A DNA stretch of 64,000 nt from an uncultured Oscillospiraceae bacterium (GTDB lineage Bacteria; Bacillota; Clostridia; Oscillospirales; Ruminococcaceae): the NCBI GenBank assembly GCA_900539195.1, contig UQBC01000005.1:1-64000 (forward strand), read 5' to 3'. The position numbers were made by a program, and so were the translations under genes. The notes beneath the pieces are model-generated. The model searched no databases, was not told the DNA's origin, and worked only from the letters and a program-made list of their open reading frames with translations. The first letter of the stretch is position 1. Each line of letters begins with the position of its first letter. Shown piece by piece: positions 46,057-54,804 of this stretch.

Positions 46057-47028
46057 TTACGGATTGCAGGTGCAGAGGATTGCGTTCCAGCCCTCTTTTT
46101 CCGATATGCTTTCTACCCCGATATTGTTTTCTTTAAGCGCCGACAGAACCTCGTCAAGTCTTTCTGTAATGATGCCTGACACAATAAGCTTGCCGTTCTT
46201 CTTTAAAAAACCGCTGAAGTAAGGCGACATTGATATAATAACATCGGCAACGATATTAGCCGTAATTATATCGAAACCTGCGCCTATCTTCTCTCTGAGC
46301 GGTTCGTCGTCGCTGATATTTCCGACATAAGCCGAAACCATATCACTGCCGAAGCCGTTCTTTTCGGTATTTTCCTTTGCGGTGCGGACGGAATTTTCAA
46401 ATATATCCACCATTACCGCCTGTTTTGCACCGAGCAGAAGTCCTGCGATGGACAGTATACCACTGCCTGTACCAAGGTCAAGCATTCTGTCGCCCTCGTG
46501 TATCTGCTTTTCGAGCAGTTCCATTACAAGACGTGTTGTGTGGTGCTGACCCGTACCGAACGATGAGGCAGGATCTATTTCAAGTATCTTTCTGCCGTCC
46601 GTATTGCTGACATCCTCCCAGCTGGGCTTAACTATCAGCTTTTCGCCTACTGTAAAAGGTTTGTAGTACTGCTTCCAGTTATTCGCCCAATCCTCTTCAC
46701 GCACGCAGTCTATCTCTACGTCAAGGCTTCCGTAAAAATCATCCTTGTCGTTTGCCTTGAGTTCGTCAAGAGTTCCACTGAGCGCAGAGAGCATTTCCGC
46801 ACCCTGTTCATTATCCTGCACATAGCAGGTTATGTGCGGTTCTACGGTTTTAAGTCCCATAAGGCTGTCGTCTACATAATCCCAGTTATATTCCTTGTTT
46901 TCGAGGAACTCCTCAAAATCGGCGGGATCGTGAATTATAAATCCGTTAAGTCCAAGCTCTGACAGGCGCATTACAAGCACCTGTATCGCTTCACTTTTCG
47001 TATATACATCTACCTGTCTGAATTGCAT
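46057..47028 (-). CDS. prmA: Ribosomal protein L11 methyltransferase
   Basis: 323 residues. The SAM-binding core is MLDLGTGSGILSIAGLLLGA, with DPASSFGTGQHHTTRLVMELLE before it and the catalytic-site-like ITANIVADVI after. It trimethylates L11. The length fits the family. A TTGCTT-N17-GATAAT promoter is visible near 47087-47115 on the minus strand. Confidence 0.93.
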   Translation of the reverse strand: MQFRQVDVYTKSEAIQVLVMRLSELGLNGFIIHDPADFEEFLENKEYNWDYVDDSLMGLKTVEPHITCYVQDNEQGAEMLSALSGTLDELKANDKDDFYGSLDVEIDCVREEDWANNWKQYYKPFTVGEKLIVKPSWEDVSNTDGRKILEIDPASSFGTGQHHTTRLVMELLEKQIHEGDRMLDLGTGSGILSIAGLLLGAKQAVMVDIFENSVRTAKENTEKNGFGSDMVSAYVGNISDDEPLREKIGAGFDIITANIVADVIISMSPYFSGFLKKNGKLIVSGIITERLDEVLSALKENNIGVESISEKEGWNAILCTCNP

Positions 47029-47126
47029 AGTAATACCTCTTGTTTCTTATTTGCCGGCGGGGCATAAATATCTATAGTATATTATCCTACATTTCGGGGA
47101 AAAAAGCAAGTGTTTAACGCAAAAAT

Positions 47127-47153
47127 GCACCGCCCTTATAAAAAGGACGGTGC
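47127..47153 (-). terminator. Terminator of the amt gene
   Basis: GCACCGCCCTT and AAGGACGGTGC arms; the minus strand continues GCATTTTTGCG. Confidence 0.85.
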
Positions 47154-47195
47154 AAAACATTCAAGGAAGAACCAATGTTAAATTCTGAATTACCG

Positions 47196-48980
47196 TTAAT
47201 CGTTATCCTGCAGAGCCTCGTAAGCCTCTTCGCCTGTACGAACCTTGATTACGTTTTCAACGTCGTATACGAAAATCTTACCGTCGCCTATCTTACCGGT
47301 ATAGAGTGCGTTCTTGGCAACCTCTACGACCTTTTCAACAGGAACCTTGCAAACTACGATCTCGACCTTCATCTTAGGAAGAAGTCTTGCGTCTACGGGA
47401 ACGCCACGATAGAACTCAGTTGAACCCTTCTGCATACCGCAGCCCATTACATGAGATACTGTCATACCGGTGATACCGATAGATGAAAGTGCGTGCTTGA
47501 GAACTTCAAACTTCTCCTGGTTTGCGATAATGTCTACCTTTGTCATCTTTACATCGCTGTCGCTGATAGGAGCCCTTGCCTTTGAAACGTGCTGTACAGG
47601 TACAGATGTTTCAACAGGAGCAGCCTCGGTAACAACTGCAGTATCTTCTGCGGAAGAACCGCTGTATACGCTGTCGCCTGCGATAACGAAATCTGCGTAG
47701 GAACTGGGCAGACCGTGTTCTGTTGTATCAAGACCTTTGAGCTCTTCTTCTCTTGAAGCTCTCAGACCGATTGTGTGCTTTAAGATATAGAATGTCAGGA
47801 ACATCGTTACTGCTGCGAATGCACAAACAGCAACTACGCCGAGTGCCTGTATGCCAAGCTGTTTAAATCCGCCGCCGTAGAACAGACCCGTGATGCCGTT
47901 CTGACCTTTACCTGTTGCGAATAAGCCTACTGCGATAGAGCCCCATACACCGTTGAAGAAGTGTACTGCCACTGCGCCGACAGGGTCATCAACTTTGAGC
48001 TTGTAGTCGAGCAGCCAAACACCGAAGCAAACCAGTAAACCTGAAACAATACCGATTATCGTTGCGCCGAGTGCGTCTGTATCTGCACAGGGAGCTGTGA
48101 TAGCTACAAGACCTGCGAGCGATGCGTTAAGGCACATCGAAACATCGGGCTTGCCGTTTTTAAGCCAAGTGAAAATCATCGTTACTACCGTTGCAACTGC
48201 GGGAGCAATTGTTGTGGTAAGGAATATATCTGCGAGGTAATCTACGTTGGAAGCTGCGGCACCGTTGAATCCGTACCAACCGAACCAGAGGATGAATACG
48301 CCGAGTGCGCCGAGAGGGATAGAGTGACCTAAGATAGCTCTGGGCTTACCGTCCTTGCTGAACTTGCCGATACGGGGTCCGACCATTGCGGCACCGATAA
48401 GAGCCGTAAGACCGCCGACCATATGTATTGCAGTTGAACCGGCAAAGTCAACGAAGCCGAGCTGTGCGAGCCAGCCGCCGCCCCAGATCCAGTGAGCCTC
48501 GATAGGATAAACAACAAGGCTGATAACGAATGAGTAGATGCAGTAGCTGATGAACTTTGTACGCTCTGCCATAGCACCTGAAACAATCGTTGCGGCAGTA
48601 GCACAGAATACTAAGTTGAATACGAACTCTGCACATCTGTTGAAGTCTGAAAGCTGAGTAAGAACGTCAAGATTCGGAACACCGATAAGTCCGAAGAATG
48701 TATCTTCGCCAAGCATCAGACCGAAGCCGAGAAGTACGAATGCGATCGTACCGAGGCAGAAGTCCATTAAGTTTTTCATTATAATGTTGCCGGCATTCTT
48801 TGCTCTGGTGAAACCTGTTTCAACCATTGCGAAACCGCACTGCATAAAGAATACCAATGCGGCACCGATAAGGTACCATATACCGTTGCCGTCGCCGACG
48901 TTGAACATCGTAGCGTTAACGGTTTCCTGAATTTTGTCTGCCGACTCGGCAGCAAGAGTTAGCGTGGATAAGAAATCCAT
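47196..48980 (-). CDS. amt: Ammonium transporter Amt fused to a PII (GlnK-like) domain
   Basis: 594 residues. Residues ~30-430 form an 11-helix Amt channel: FFMQCGFAMVETGFTRAKNAG, WIWGGGWLAQLGFVDFAGSTAIH and KHTIGLRASREEELKGLD. After a ~65-residue linker the C-terminus (~480-594) is a complete PII domain: MTKVDIIANQEKFEVLKHAL, the T-loop GCGMQKGSTEFYRGVP with a modifiable-type Tyr, then LPKMKVEIVV and GKIGDGKIFVYDVENV. Normally PII/GlnK is a separate protein that plugs Amt. The fusion means the gate is tethered. The leader is structured. Confidence 0.95.
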   Translation of the reverse strand: MDFLSTLTLAAESADKIQETVNATMFNVGDGNGIWYLIGAALVFFMQCGFAMVETGFTRAKNAGNIIMKNLMDFCLGTIAFVLLGFGLMLGEDTFFGLIGVPNLDVLTQLSDFNRCAEFVFNLVFCATAATIVSGAMAERTKFISYCIYSFVISLVVYPIEAHWIWGGGWLAQLGFVDFAGSTAIHMVGGLTALIGAAMVGPRIGKFSKDGKPRAILGHSIPLGALGVFILWFGWYGFNGAAASNVDYLADIFLTTTIAPAVATVVTMIFTWLKNGKPDVSMCLNASLAGLVAITAPCADTDALGATIIGIVSGLLVCFGVWLLDYKLKVDDPVGAVAVHFFNGVWGSIAVGLFATGKGQNGITGLFYGGGFKQLGIQALGVVAVCAFAAVTMFLTFYILKHTIGLRASREEELKGLDTTEHGLPSSYADFVIAGDSVYSGSSAEDTAVVTEAAPVETSVPVQHVSKARAPISDSDVKMTKVDIIANQEKFEVLKHALSSIGITGMTVSHVMGCGMQKGSTEFYRGVPVDARLLPKMKVEIVVCKVPVEKVVEVAKNALYTGKIGDGKIFVYDVENVIKVRTGEEAYEALQDND

Positions 48981-49015
48981 TGATAACCGCCCCTTTCAAT
49001 AGGTAATTTTCTGAC

Positions 49016-49117
49016 TGCGGCATAGCCGCTTTTTCTTTAAGTGAGTCTGAAAAAATTCTATCTGCACCCCTCTGCGCCTTTGCAAGATTTTGCAGAACTT
49101 TTGCAATCTCACTTAAA
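49016..49117 (-). promoter_or_regulatory. Structured leader of amt
   Basis: On the minus strand TTTAAGTGAG (49108-49117) pairs perfectly with CTCACTTAAA (49036-49045), a 10-bp long-range helix enclosing ~62 bases. The enclosed part can form TTGCA...TGCAA and other small stems. Just downstream, GCGGCTATGCCGC forms a compact hairpin. The fold lies between the promoter-proximal terminator and the amt start. I recognise no known riboswitch class. Confidence 0.55.
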
Positions 49118-49123
49118 ACAAAA

Positions 49124-49158
49124 GGAGCCGCACGAACTTTTGTTGTTCGTGTAGCTCC
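49124..49158 (-). terminator. Promoter-proximal terminator (attenuator) in the amt leader
   Basis: GGAGCTACACGAAC and GTTCGTGCGGCTCC arms followed on the minus strand by TTTTGTTTT. It begins only ~10 bases after the expected transcription start and ~145 bases before amt, so transcription must read through it. This suggests attenuation, perhaps by an antiterminator protein. Confidence 0.75.
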
Positions 49159-49174
49159 GTTGCTTACAAGTATT

Positions 49175-49203
49175 ATTATACTGACGGCGGGGTGTTTTGT
49201 CAA
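49175..49203 (-). promoter_or_regulatory. Promoter of amt
   Basis: On the minus strand, TTGACA, 17 bases, TATAAT, an exact consensus. Confidence 0.88.
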
Positions 49204-49545
49204 CGCTTTTTTGCAAGATTTTTATTTTATTCTTGCATTTTGTGAAATATGCATAACAATAGCGTGAATTTTTTGTGCTACACTTATGCATATATGCTGT
49301 CTCTTTTAAGGCTTAAGTGGTATTTATAACGCTCAAATCTTCTTGAAATCGTCAGATATCATCAAATTTGCGGTGTTTTGTACCGTTTTGACGTATGAAT
49401 GATATTATCCGTCATACTGCATTTTGCGGCATTAATTATGCAAAATCAGCCTTTATCTGAGGAATCACTACGCTTTTCTGCAACTAATGCGGAGTTTTCT
49501 CGCAATATTTGCGTATAATGACTGCCTGTACTGCTTTTTGCAGTC
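49204..49545. other. Non-coding spacer
   Basis: AT-rich region with no credible gene. A TATAAT at 49514-49519 (plus strand) precedes GACTGC...GCAGTC and the structured segment at 49546, but has no good -35. Confidence 0.4.
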
Positions 49546-49615
49546 AAAAAAGCGGCAGGTAAAGCCATGTACGGCAATTCATGGGCAGAGCCACCGTACA
49601 TTCTGCCGCTTTTTT
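49546..49615. ncRNA. Candidate structured RNA or compound terminator
   Basis: Outer stem AAAAAAGCGGCAG/CTGCCGCTTTTTT (13 bp) and inner stem ATGTACGG/CCGTACAT (8 bp). They are separated by an asymmetric internal loop (GTAAAGCC against T), with a 19-base apical loop containing GGGCAGAGCC. U-runs occur on both strands. It may simply terminate the minus-strand gene at 49654. The internal and apical loops are more elaborate than a terminator needs. Confidence 0.5.
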
Positions 49616-49653
49616 AGTATTATATGCTTTTTTATATCACGCTGTGAATATTC

Positions 49654-50259
49654 TTATTCCTCGCATCTTTTCGCCATATACATTCCAAGCTCTGCGAATA
49701 CGGGCGGTATATCATAAACTGTCCTGCCGTCCTGTTCGCATCTTGTGCATTCGCCGGGAGTTGCGGAAGAGAGCATATCCGATGCGGTGACGAGGTTGTC
49801 AGTCTTATTTATGCTGTATTTTTCAAAAAATCCGTCATAAAGGGTACTTTGCTCATCGTTACGGTACAGATTGACAATGTTGTACTTGCAGATCATCATT
49901 TCATCATTAGTGATATGCGAGCCGACGCCGAACTGTGATATTCCGTCATCGAGAAGTAATTTCCCGACAATATCCAGCACATCTCTTATCATAGCGGAGG
50001 TGCAATCGTCAAGATAATAAATATCCTTGTGGAAAGCGATAATATTCCCGTTTTCGTCCTTAGGCTCAGCGGTTTTGGAAGTGGGAAGCTCCAGAATAAA
50101 AAACAGCTTTTCATCTTCGTGCAGTTTTATGAAATTTTCAAGCAAGGGCAGAGTTTTTTGTGCCGATACGTTTGCGGTGAAGAATTTTCCGTCCGTTTTA
50201 TACCCTTCGCTGAGCTTATCGGCAAAGGAAATCGAAAAGCCTTTTCTCATAGTAAGCAT
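49654..50259 (-). CDS. Hypothetical soluble protein
   Basis: 201 residues, no signal or membrane segment. Pieces such as LFFILELPTSKTAEPKDENG, GSHITNDEMMICKYNIVNLY and a terminal CTRCEQDG are visible. I do not recognise a family. GAGGTATAAATT precedes the ATG. It lies 12 bases downstream of the next gene, in one operon. Confidence 0.75.
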   Translation of the reverse strand: MLTMRKGFSISFADKLSEGYKTDGKFFTANVSAQKTLPLLENFIKLHEDEKLFFILELPTSKTAEPKDENGNIIAFHKDIYYLDDCTSAMIRDVLDIVGKLLLDDGISQFGVGSHITNDEMMICKYNIVNLYRNDEQSTLYDGFFEKYSINKTDNLVTASDMLSSATPGECTRCEQDGRTVYDIPPVFAELGMYMAKRCEE

Positions 50260-50271
50260 AATTTATACCTC

Positions 50272-51639
50272 TTATTTTCTTCCTGCCATATACATTATGA
50301 CCGTCATCGCAAGCCCGAACGCAAGTCCGGATGCTCCGAACGCACAGAGCCACCTACTGTCAACTATCACTTGTAACGCCTCAACGGCATTGCTCCCGAC
50401 AAACATTTCAAACAGGAACGAAACAATCATCATACCGAGCGCCAAGAAAACGCCGAATAACAGACCCATCAGCATTCCGACAGGAAGGAACGACAAAAGA
50501 TTCTTATCAACGTCAGCCGCTTTACATTCCTTTCGTGTAAGCTTTTTCAGTTCTGCTCTCTTTACGGCTATTTCGGCGGCTTGTGAAATATCCTCGTTTT
50601 CTGCGCAGCACGAAAAACTGTTTGAAATATGATAACCGCCATTGCGGAACATACTTGAATAAATATCGACATTACTATAGTCAAAGCCATCTTTCATCAC
50701 AATAGTTCCGCTCCTGAATATGATTATCAGCTCTCCGTCGGAGCACATTTCATCGCAGTGTACCATATAAAGGACATTCTTCTCACAACCGACCAAATAC
50801 GCCTTATCATGACTTTGGGTAAGATGTACGCCTTTAAGTTCACCAGTTTTTCTGAAATCGGGATAAACGCCCTCATAGCCGGCTTTATAAAGCGTATCGG
50901 TGATATTTTTTCTTATACGAATGTTTTCGGGTTCAAGTCCGATGATTTCCGATATAGTGGGATAATCCTTGCAAAGCCCCCAAAAAATCATATACAGTTC
51001 ACGCCAGAGCGGTTCATATTTCATATCATCAAGCCCGCTGAAACGTTTATTTGAAATTCCTGTTTTAGCACGTCTGACATTCTTTAAGATGATTGCGGTA
51101 AACTCATTCAAGCCGTACTTTTCGGCATAAGCTGTAAGAACCGGTAATTCAGGTTTTGCTTTAGAGCTGTCTGTAATTTCCATAAGTTCAAGTACAAGCG
51201 GTAGGTAATCACGCTCAGCTTCGCTGATAAAAGTTTCATCAAAACTGTATCTGCCGTATATATCTGCCGCCATACAAACTACTATATCCCATACGCCATC
51301 GGTGTTATATGTTTTCCTGCACGGCATCATTTCCGCATTTGCCCGATCAAACTTCAGTTCTAAATCTTCTTCACCTCGTTCTTCGCTCCATACTGAGAAA
51401 TGAATCACATTTTCATTTTCATCAATGCACATCTCATAAACAAGTACATAGCTGTCTTCAGGCATTGTATATTCGGTTTTAACTTTGTCAAGGCAAACCT
51501 TTAAAATGAAACCTACCATATCAAAGAGAACAACCGCATTGTTTTCTTCCGTTCCGGTCAGATATATATTGCAATAGAATAACGAATCGTCATTGAATTT
51601 GCTGAATATTTTTTGCGTGAGCTTATCAATATTATTCAT
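50272..51639 (-). CDS. Hypothetical protein with C-terminal membrane pair
   Basis: 455 residues from the ATG at 51639, preceded by GGGAGG; upstream in-frame ATGs lie in the terminator region and lack a site. Residues ~1-380 are soluble. The last ~75 hold two hydrophobic segments (GMLMGLLFGVFLALGMMIV and CAFGASGLAFGLAMTVIMYM), placing the bulk in the cytoplasm as a tail-anchored protein. No family is recognised with confidence. It is cotranscribed with the 49654 gene. Confidence 0.78.
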   Translation of the reverse strand: MNNIDKLTQKIFSKFNDDSLFYCNIYLTGTEENNAVVLFDMVGFILKVCLDKVKTEYTMPEDSYVLVYEMCIDENENVIHFSVWSEERGEEDLELKFDRANAEMMPCRKTYNTDGVWDIVVCMAADIYGRYSFDETFISEAERDYLPLVLELMEITDSSKAKPELPVLTAYAEKYGLNEFTAIILKNVRRAKTGISNKRFSGLDDMKYEPLWRELYMIFWGLCKDYPTISEIIGLEPENIRIRKNITDTLYKAGYEGVYPDFRKTGELKGVHLTQSHDKAYLVGCEKNVLYMVHCDEMCSDGELIIIFRSGTIVMKDGFDYSNVDIYSSMFRNGGYHISNSFSCCAENEDISQAAEIAVKRAELKKLTRKECKAADVDKNLLSFLPVGMLMGLLFGVFLALGMMIVSFLFEMFVGSNAVEALQVIVDSRWLCAFGASGLAFGLAMTVIMYMAGRK

Positions 51640-51712
51640 AACTGCCTCCCGTATTATTTTGTACTTACATTTTACCATAACTGCCCCGACAGTGCAACCA
51701 CAAACGCAAAAA

Positions 51713-51736
51713 CACCGCAGTGTTTCCACTGCGGTG
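51713..51736 (-). terminator. Terminator of the SSS symporter gene
   Basis: CACCGCAGTG and CACTGCGGTG arms (10 bp); the minus strand continues TTTTTGCGTTT. Confidence 0.88.
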
Positions 51737-51752
51737 AATGTTAATGCCGTGT

Positions 51753-53303
51753 TTATTTCAGCTTTTCGGCATCGGGTATGGCGTCTGTTACCTCTACCTC
51801 AGCCTTCTGCTTGTAGCAGGCGAATATCTCGTCAAGCTCAAGCTTTTTCATCTTAGGAGTGACAAGGCTTACTAGCGGTACGATTATAAGTCCTGCGACC
51901 ATAAGGAACATACCGAAGTTTACGGGAGATGCAACATTGAATCCGAGTATCGTGCCTGTAGGCTTGATTATCATATGCAGTACAGTGCCGAGAACGCCGA
52001 CAGCAAAGCTTACATATACGCTTATCTTGGTAACGCCCTTCCAGAAAAGCCCGTACATAAACGGCGCTAAGAACGCACCTGCAAGCGCACCCCACGAATA
52101 GCCCATAAGGTCGGAGATAAGAGCGTTCTTGTTGAGGGCGATTATTACCGATATTGCAAGGAAGATAGCAATAAATGCACGCATTACTATAAGCGACTTC
52201 TTTTCGTCGAGCTTATTCTTGCAAAGCGGATTTATAAGATCAAGCGTCAGCGTTGAGCTTGATGTAAGCACAAGCGATGACAGCGTTGACATTGACGCAG
52301 AAAGAACGAGGATGACAACAATACCGATAAGTATTTCGGGGAGCGATTCGAGCATTTTAGGGATAATTCCGTCCGAGCCTATCTGCGTAAGCTCCTCATC
52401 AGATACGAATATTCTGCCGAAGCCGCCGAGAAAGTAGCTTCCGCCGGCAACGACAAGTGCAAAGACAGTTGATACAATAGTGCCTGTTCTGATAGAACGC
52501 TCGTCCTTTATCGTATAGAACTTATGTACCATCTGAGGAAGTCCCCACGTTCCGAGCGATGTGAGTATAATTACGCCGAGCAGGTTTATCGGGTCGGGTC
52601 CGAAGAACGAAACGAATCCGCCGTTGAGGCCGGGAGAAGCCGTACCCTCCGTGCTGATATGCGACAGCTGATTTACAGCCTCGCTGAAACCGCCCTTTGA
52701 GGCAAGCGTAGCCGCAATTACCGCAACTATTCCGACAAGCATTATAATTCCCTGCACAAAGTCGTTGAGCGCCGTTGCCTTATAGCCGCCGACAATAACG
52801 TATACTGCGGTAATTACCGCCATACCGACAACACAGAACGAATAATCAATATTGAACGCCATTCCGAACAGTCTTGACAGGCCGTTATAAACGCTGGCTG
52901 TGTACGGGATAAGGAATACGAACACGATTATCGCCGAGATTATCTTCATAACCTTGCTGTTGAAGCGTCTGCCGAAAAATTCCGGCATTGTGGCTGATTC
53001 AAGATGCTTTGACATTACTCTTGTTCGTCTGCCTAAGATAAGCCACGGCAGAAGCGAGCCGAGTATGGCGTTTCCTATGCCTATCCAGGTTGAAGCAAGT
53101 CCGAAGTTCCAGCCGAATTTGCCTGCATAGCCGACAAAGATAACAGCCGAAAAATAAGATGTACCGTATGCAAAAGCCGTGAACCACGGTCCTACGCTTC
53201 TGCCGCCGAGTACGAAATCATTAACTGTGGAAGTCTTTTTACGGCAGTATATGCCTATGCCGACTACCGACAGAATGTACAGAATGAGTATCGCTAATAT
53301 CAT
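51753..53303 (-). CDS. Sodium:solute symporter (SSS/PutP family)
   Basis: 516 residues, ~13 hydrophobic segments. Family marks are NDFVLGGRSVGPWFTAFAYG, GTSYFSAVIFVGYAG and ALNDFVQGIIMLVGIVAV. Substrates in the family include proline, pantothenate and sugars. The proB-proA genes nearby hint at proline, but that is weak evidence since they form a separate transcript. A short charged tail follows the last helix. Confidence 0.9.
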   Translation of the reverse strand: MILAILILYILSVVGIGIYCRKKTSTVNDFVLGGRSVGPWFTAFAYGTSYFSAVIFVGYAGKFGWNFGLASTWIGIGNAILGSLLPWLILGRRTRVMSKHLESATMPEFFGRRFNSKVMKIISAIIVFVFLIPYTASVYNGLSRLFGMAFNIDYSFCVVGMAVITAVYVIVGGYKATALNDFVQGIIMLVGIVAVIAATLASKGGFSEAVNQLSHISTEGTASPGLNGGFVSFFGPDPINLLGVIILTSLGTWGLPQMVHKFYTIKDERSIRTGTIVSTVFALVVAGGSYFLGGFGRIFVSDEELTQIGSDGIIPKMLESLPEILIGIVVILVLSASMSTLSSLVLTSSSTLTLDLINPLCKNKLDEKKSLIVMRAFIAIFLAISVIIALNKNALISDLMGYSWGALAGAFLAPFMYGLFWKGVTKISVYVSFAVGVLGTVLHMIIKPTGTILGFNVASPVNFGMFLMVAGLIIVPLVSLVTPKMKKLELDEIFACYKQKAEVEVTDAIPDAEKLK

Positions 53304-53392
53304 TTTCTGTCCCCTTACAAATAAGATAAAATAAATATGACCGTTTAAAGTGTTATCGCTTTCAAGTTACGTTGCTTTAAATGGCTAAATTG

Positions 53393-53421
53393 ATTATATA
53401 CGGAAAAACCCTCTTTGTCAA
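53393..53421 (-). promoter_or_regulatory. Promoter of the SSS symporter gene
   Basis: On the minus strand, TTGACA, 17 bases, TATAAT. Confidence 0.88.
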
Positions 53422-53481
53422 GCGAATGACAGGAGGGTTTTGAATAATCGTTATTTGTTACAAAAGAGGTAAGGGAAAATT

Positions 53482-53502
53482 ATGCAAGATTACATCTTGC
53501 TT
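53482..53502. repeat. Left flanking copy of a duplicated hairpin
   Basis: ATGCAAGATTACATCTTGCTT, matched at 53955-53975 with one mismatch. It contains CAAGAT...ATCTTG, a short hairpin, and marks the left edge of element copy 5. Confidence 0.8.
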
Positions 53503-53954
53503 CAGTCTGTCGATAAACCTTTGTATTTTCTGAAAATGGGGTCGCAGGGGCGTAGCCCCCGTACAGGTCGTCAGCCATTTGTGCCACTGCATCTGTGCAT
53601 TGACAGCCATTTGTGCCGTTGCATCGTGCAACGGCTTTGTGCTGCTGTCATTATGCGTCCTTGCATAGTGGCTTGGTGTGACTGACTGCAAGCATCCTTG
53701 CTTGGTCTAGGGGCGGTAGCCCCAGCAAAATAGCCCCGGCACTGATGCCGGGCATGTATGCCCAAGGGCTTTGCAAGGACGCAAAGCCAACCAAGCATAC
53801 ACAGCCCTTCACCACGGGGAAGGGGTTTGGGGTTTCGGCAAGGATGCCGAGATAGAACGCCCAAAGGCTTTGCAGGACGCAAAGCCCACAAAGCGTTCTT
53901 ATAGGGATAGAAAACAAGCACTTTTTTTGAAAAAACAGACTTTTCTACAAGCTG
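53503..53954. repeat. MITE-like dispersed element, copy 5 (longest, 452 bp)
   Basis: Opposite orientation to copy 3. It starts CAGTCTGTCGATAAACC and ends TTTTCTACAAGCTG, the same terminal inverted repeats. It carries all modules seen elsewhere plus extra ones: CCGTTGCATCGTGCAACGG, TATGCGTCCTTGCATAG, GGGGCGGTAGCCCC, GCCCGGCATCAGTGCCGGG and a second AAAGGCTTTGC...GCAAAG block. Modules appear duplicated, as if the element grows by tandem gain. No coding frame is convincing. It fills most of the gap 53304-53973. Confidence 0.85.
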
Positions 53955-53975
53955 ATACAAGATTACATCTTGCTT
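53955..53975. repeat. Right flanking copy of the duplicated hairpin
   Basis: ATACAAGATTACATCTTGCTT, 20 of 21 bases identical to 53482-53502. Its last bases overlap the stop codon of the gene at 53974, which shows that the duplicated target was the immediate 3' end of that gene. Confidence 0.8.
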
Positions 53976-54789
53976 AGCCGTCTTCCCTTGATACCTTATC
54001 AAGTGCGATAGAAGCAATAGTTTTCTTATCTCCGCTCTTTGTGATCACATAGGTCATAGACTTACTTGAAACGTGCTCTGTCACAAGCCCGGGGATAGAA
54101 ACCGTAGGCGGATAATAGTCAACCGTCAGCGTGTATGTTTCACCGACATTTTCTATCTTTGAAACCTGCGGATAGTAGTTCGGCACACGGTTTGTATCAG
54201 CCACAATATAAACCTTCTTCTCGGAATTATATGTTGCCAGATCCTGAACATGACCTACCGTCTGATGTGTAACCTCTATACTGTTGCCGAAGATATTTTT
54301 TGCCGCTGTTTCAACGTCAAATTCGGGGATATACATTACACCCGTGTCAGTCTCATAGTTTGAAGTATCGCCGGTGAGCAGTATTCTCGATACAGCCGCC
54401 TTGATTATGGTAGACTGTGTAAGTGTTGACGCGTCCTCAAAGCTGGGTGGGTCGGTCGCTACTATAGGATAGAGATAGAGTGCAAACTCTTCCTTGAGGT
54501 CTGTCTGATTTGCTATTCGGTTTATCGCACCGCTTGCCGCTATCACGGTGTTGACAACGCCAACGACCGCAAATACAATAACCAGCAGTCCGACAAGGAA
54601 ATAGGCAACCTTCTTTGCAATGCCCTTATGCTTGCGTTCGGGTACATCGACAACGATGACCTCATCCTGCTCTATTTCGCTTACATCTTCGGAAAACGCC
54701 TCTTCAAGCGAACCCGCAAGCCCGTGCAGAACCTTGTTCTCACTCTTTGCCTCTATATGATTTTTGTTTTTATTCCTCTTTTTTGCCAT
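53974..54789 (-). CDS. Single-pass membrane protein, unknown
   Basis: 271 residues. A Lys/Asn-rich cytoplasmic tail (~1-58, with acidic EEAFSEDVSEIEQDE) precedes one TM helix (~61-85) and an extracellular domain of ~185 residues with beta-rich segments (YTLTVDYYPPTVSIPGLV). AGGAGG precedes the ATG. No family is recognised. It is the last gene of the sugar transferase-pyrB-proB-proA run. Confidence 0.78.
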   Translation of the reverse strand: MAKKRNKNKNHIEAKSENKVLHGLAGSLEEAFSEDVSEIEQDEVIVVDVPERKHKGIAKKVAYFLVGLLVIVFAVVGVVNTVIAASGAINRIANQTDLKEEFALYLYPIVATDPPSFEDASTLTQSTIIKAAVSRILLTGDTSNYETDTGVMYIPEFDVETAAKNIFGNSIEVTHQTVGHVQDLATYNSEKKVYIVADTNRVPNYYPQVSKIENVGETYTLTVDYYPPTVSIPGLVTEHVSSKSMTYVITKSGDKKTIASIALDKVSREDG

Positions 54790-54804
54790 TTATAAGCGTT
54801 CCTC

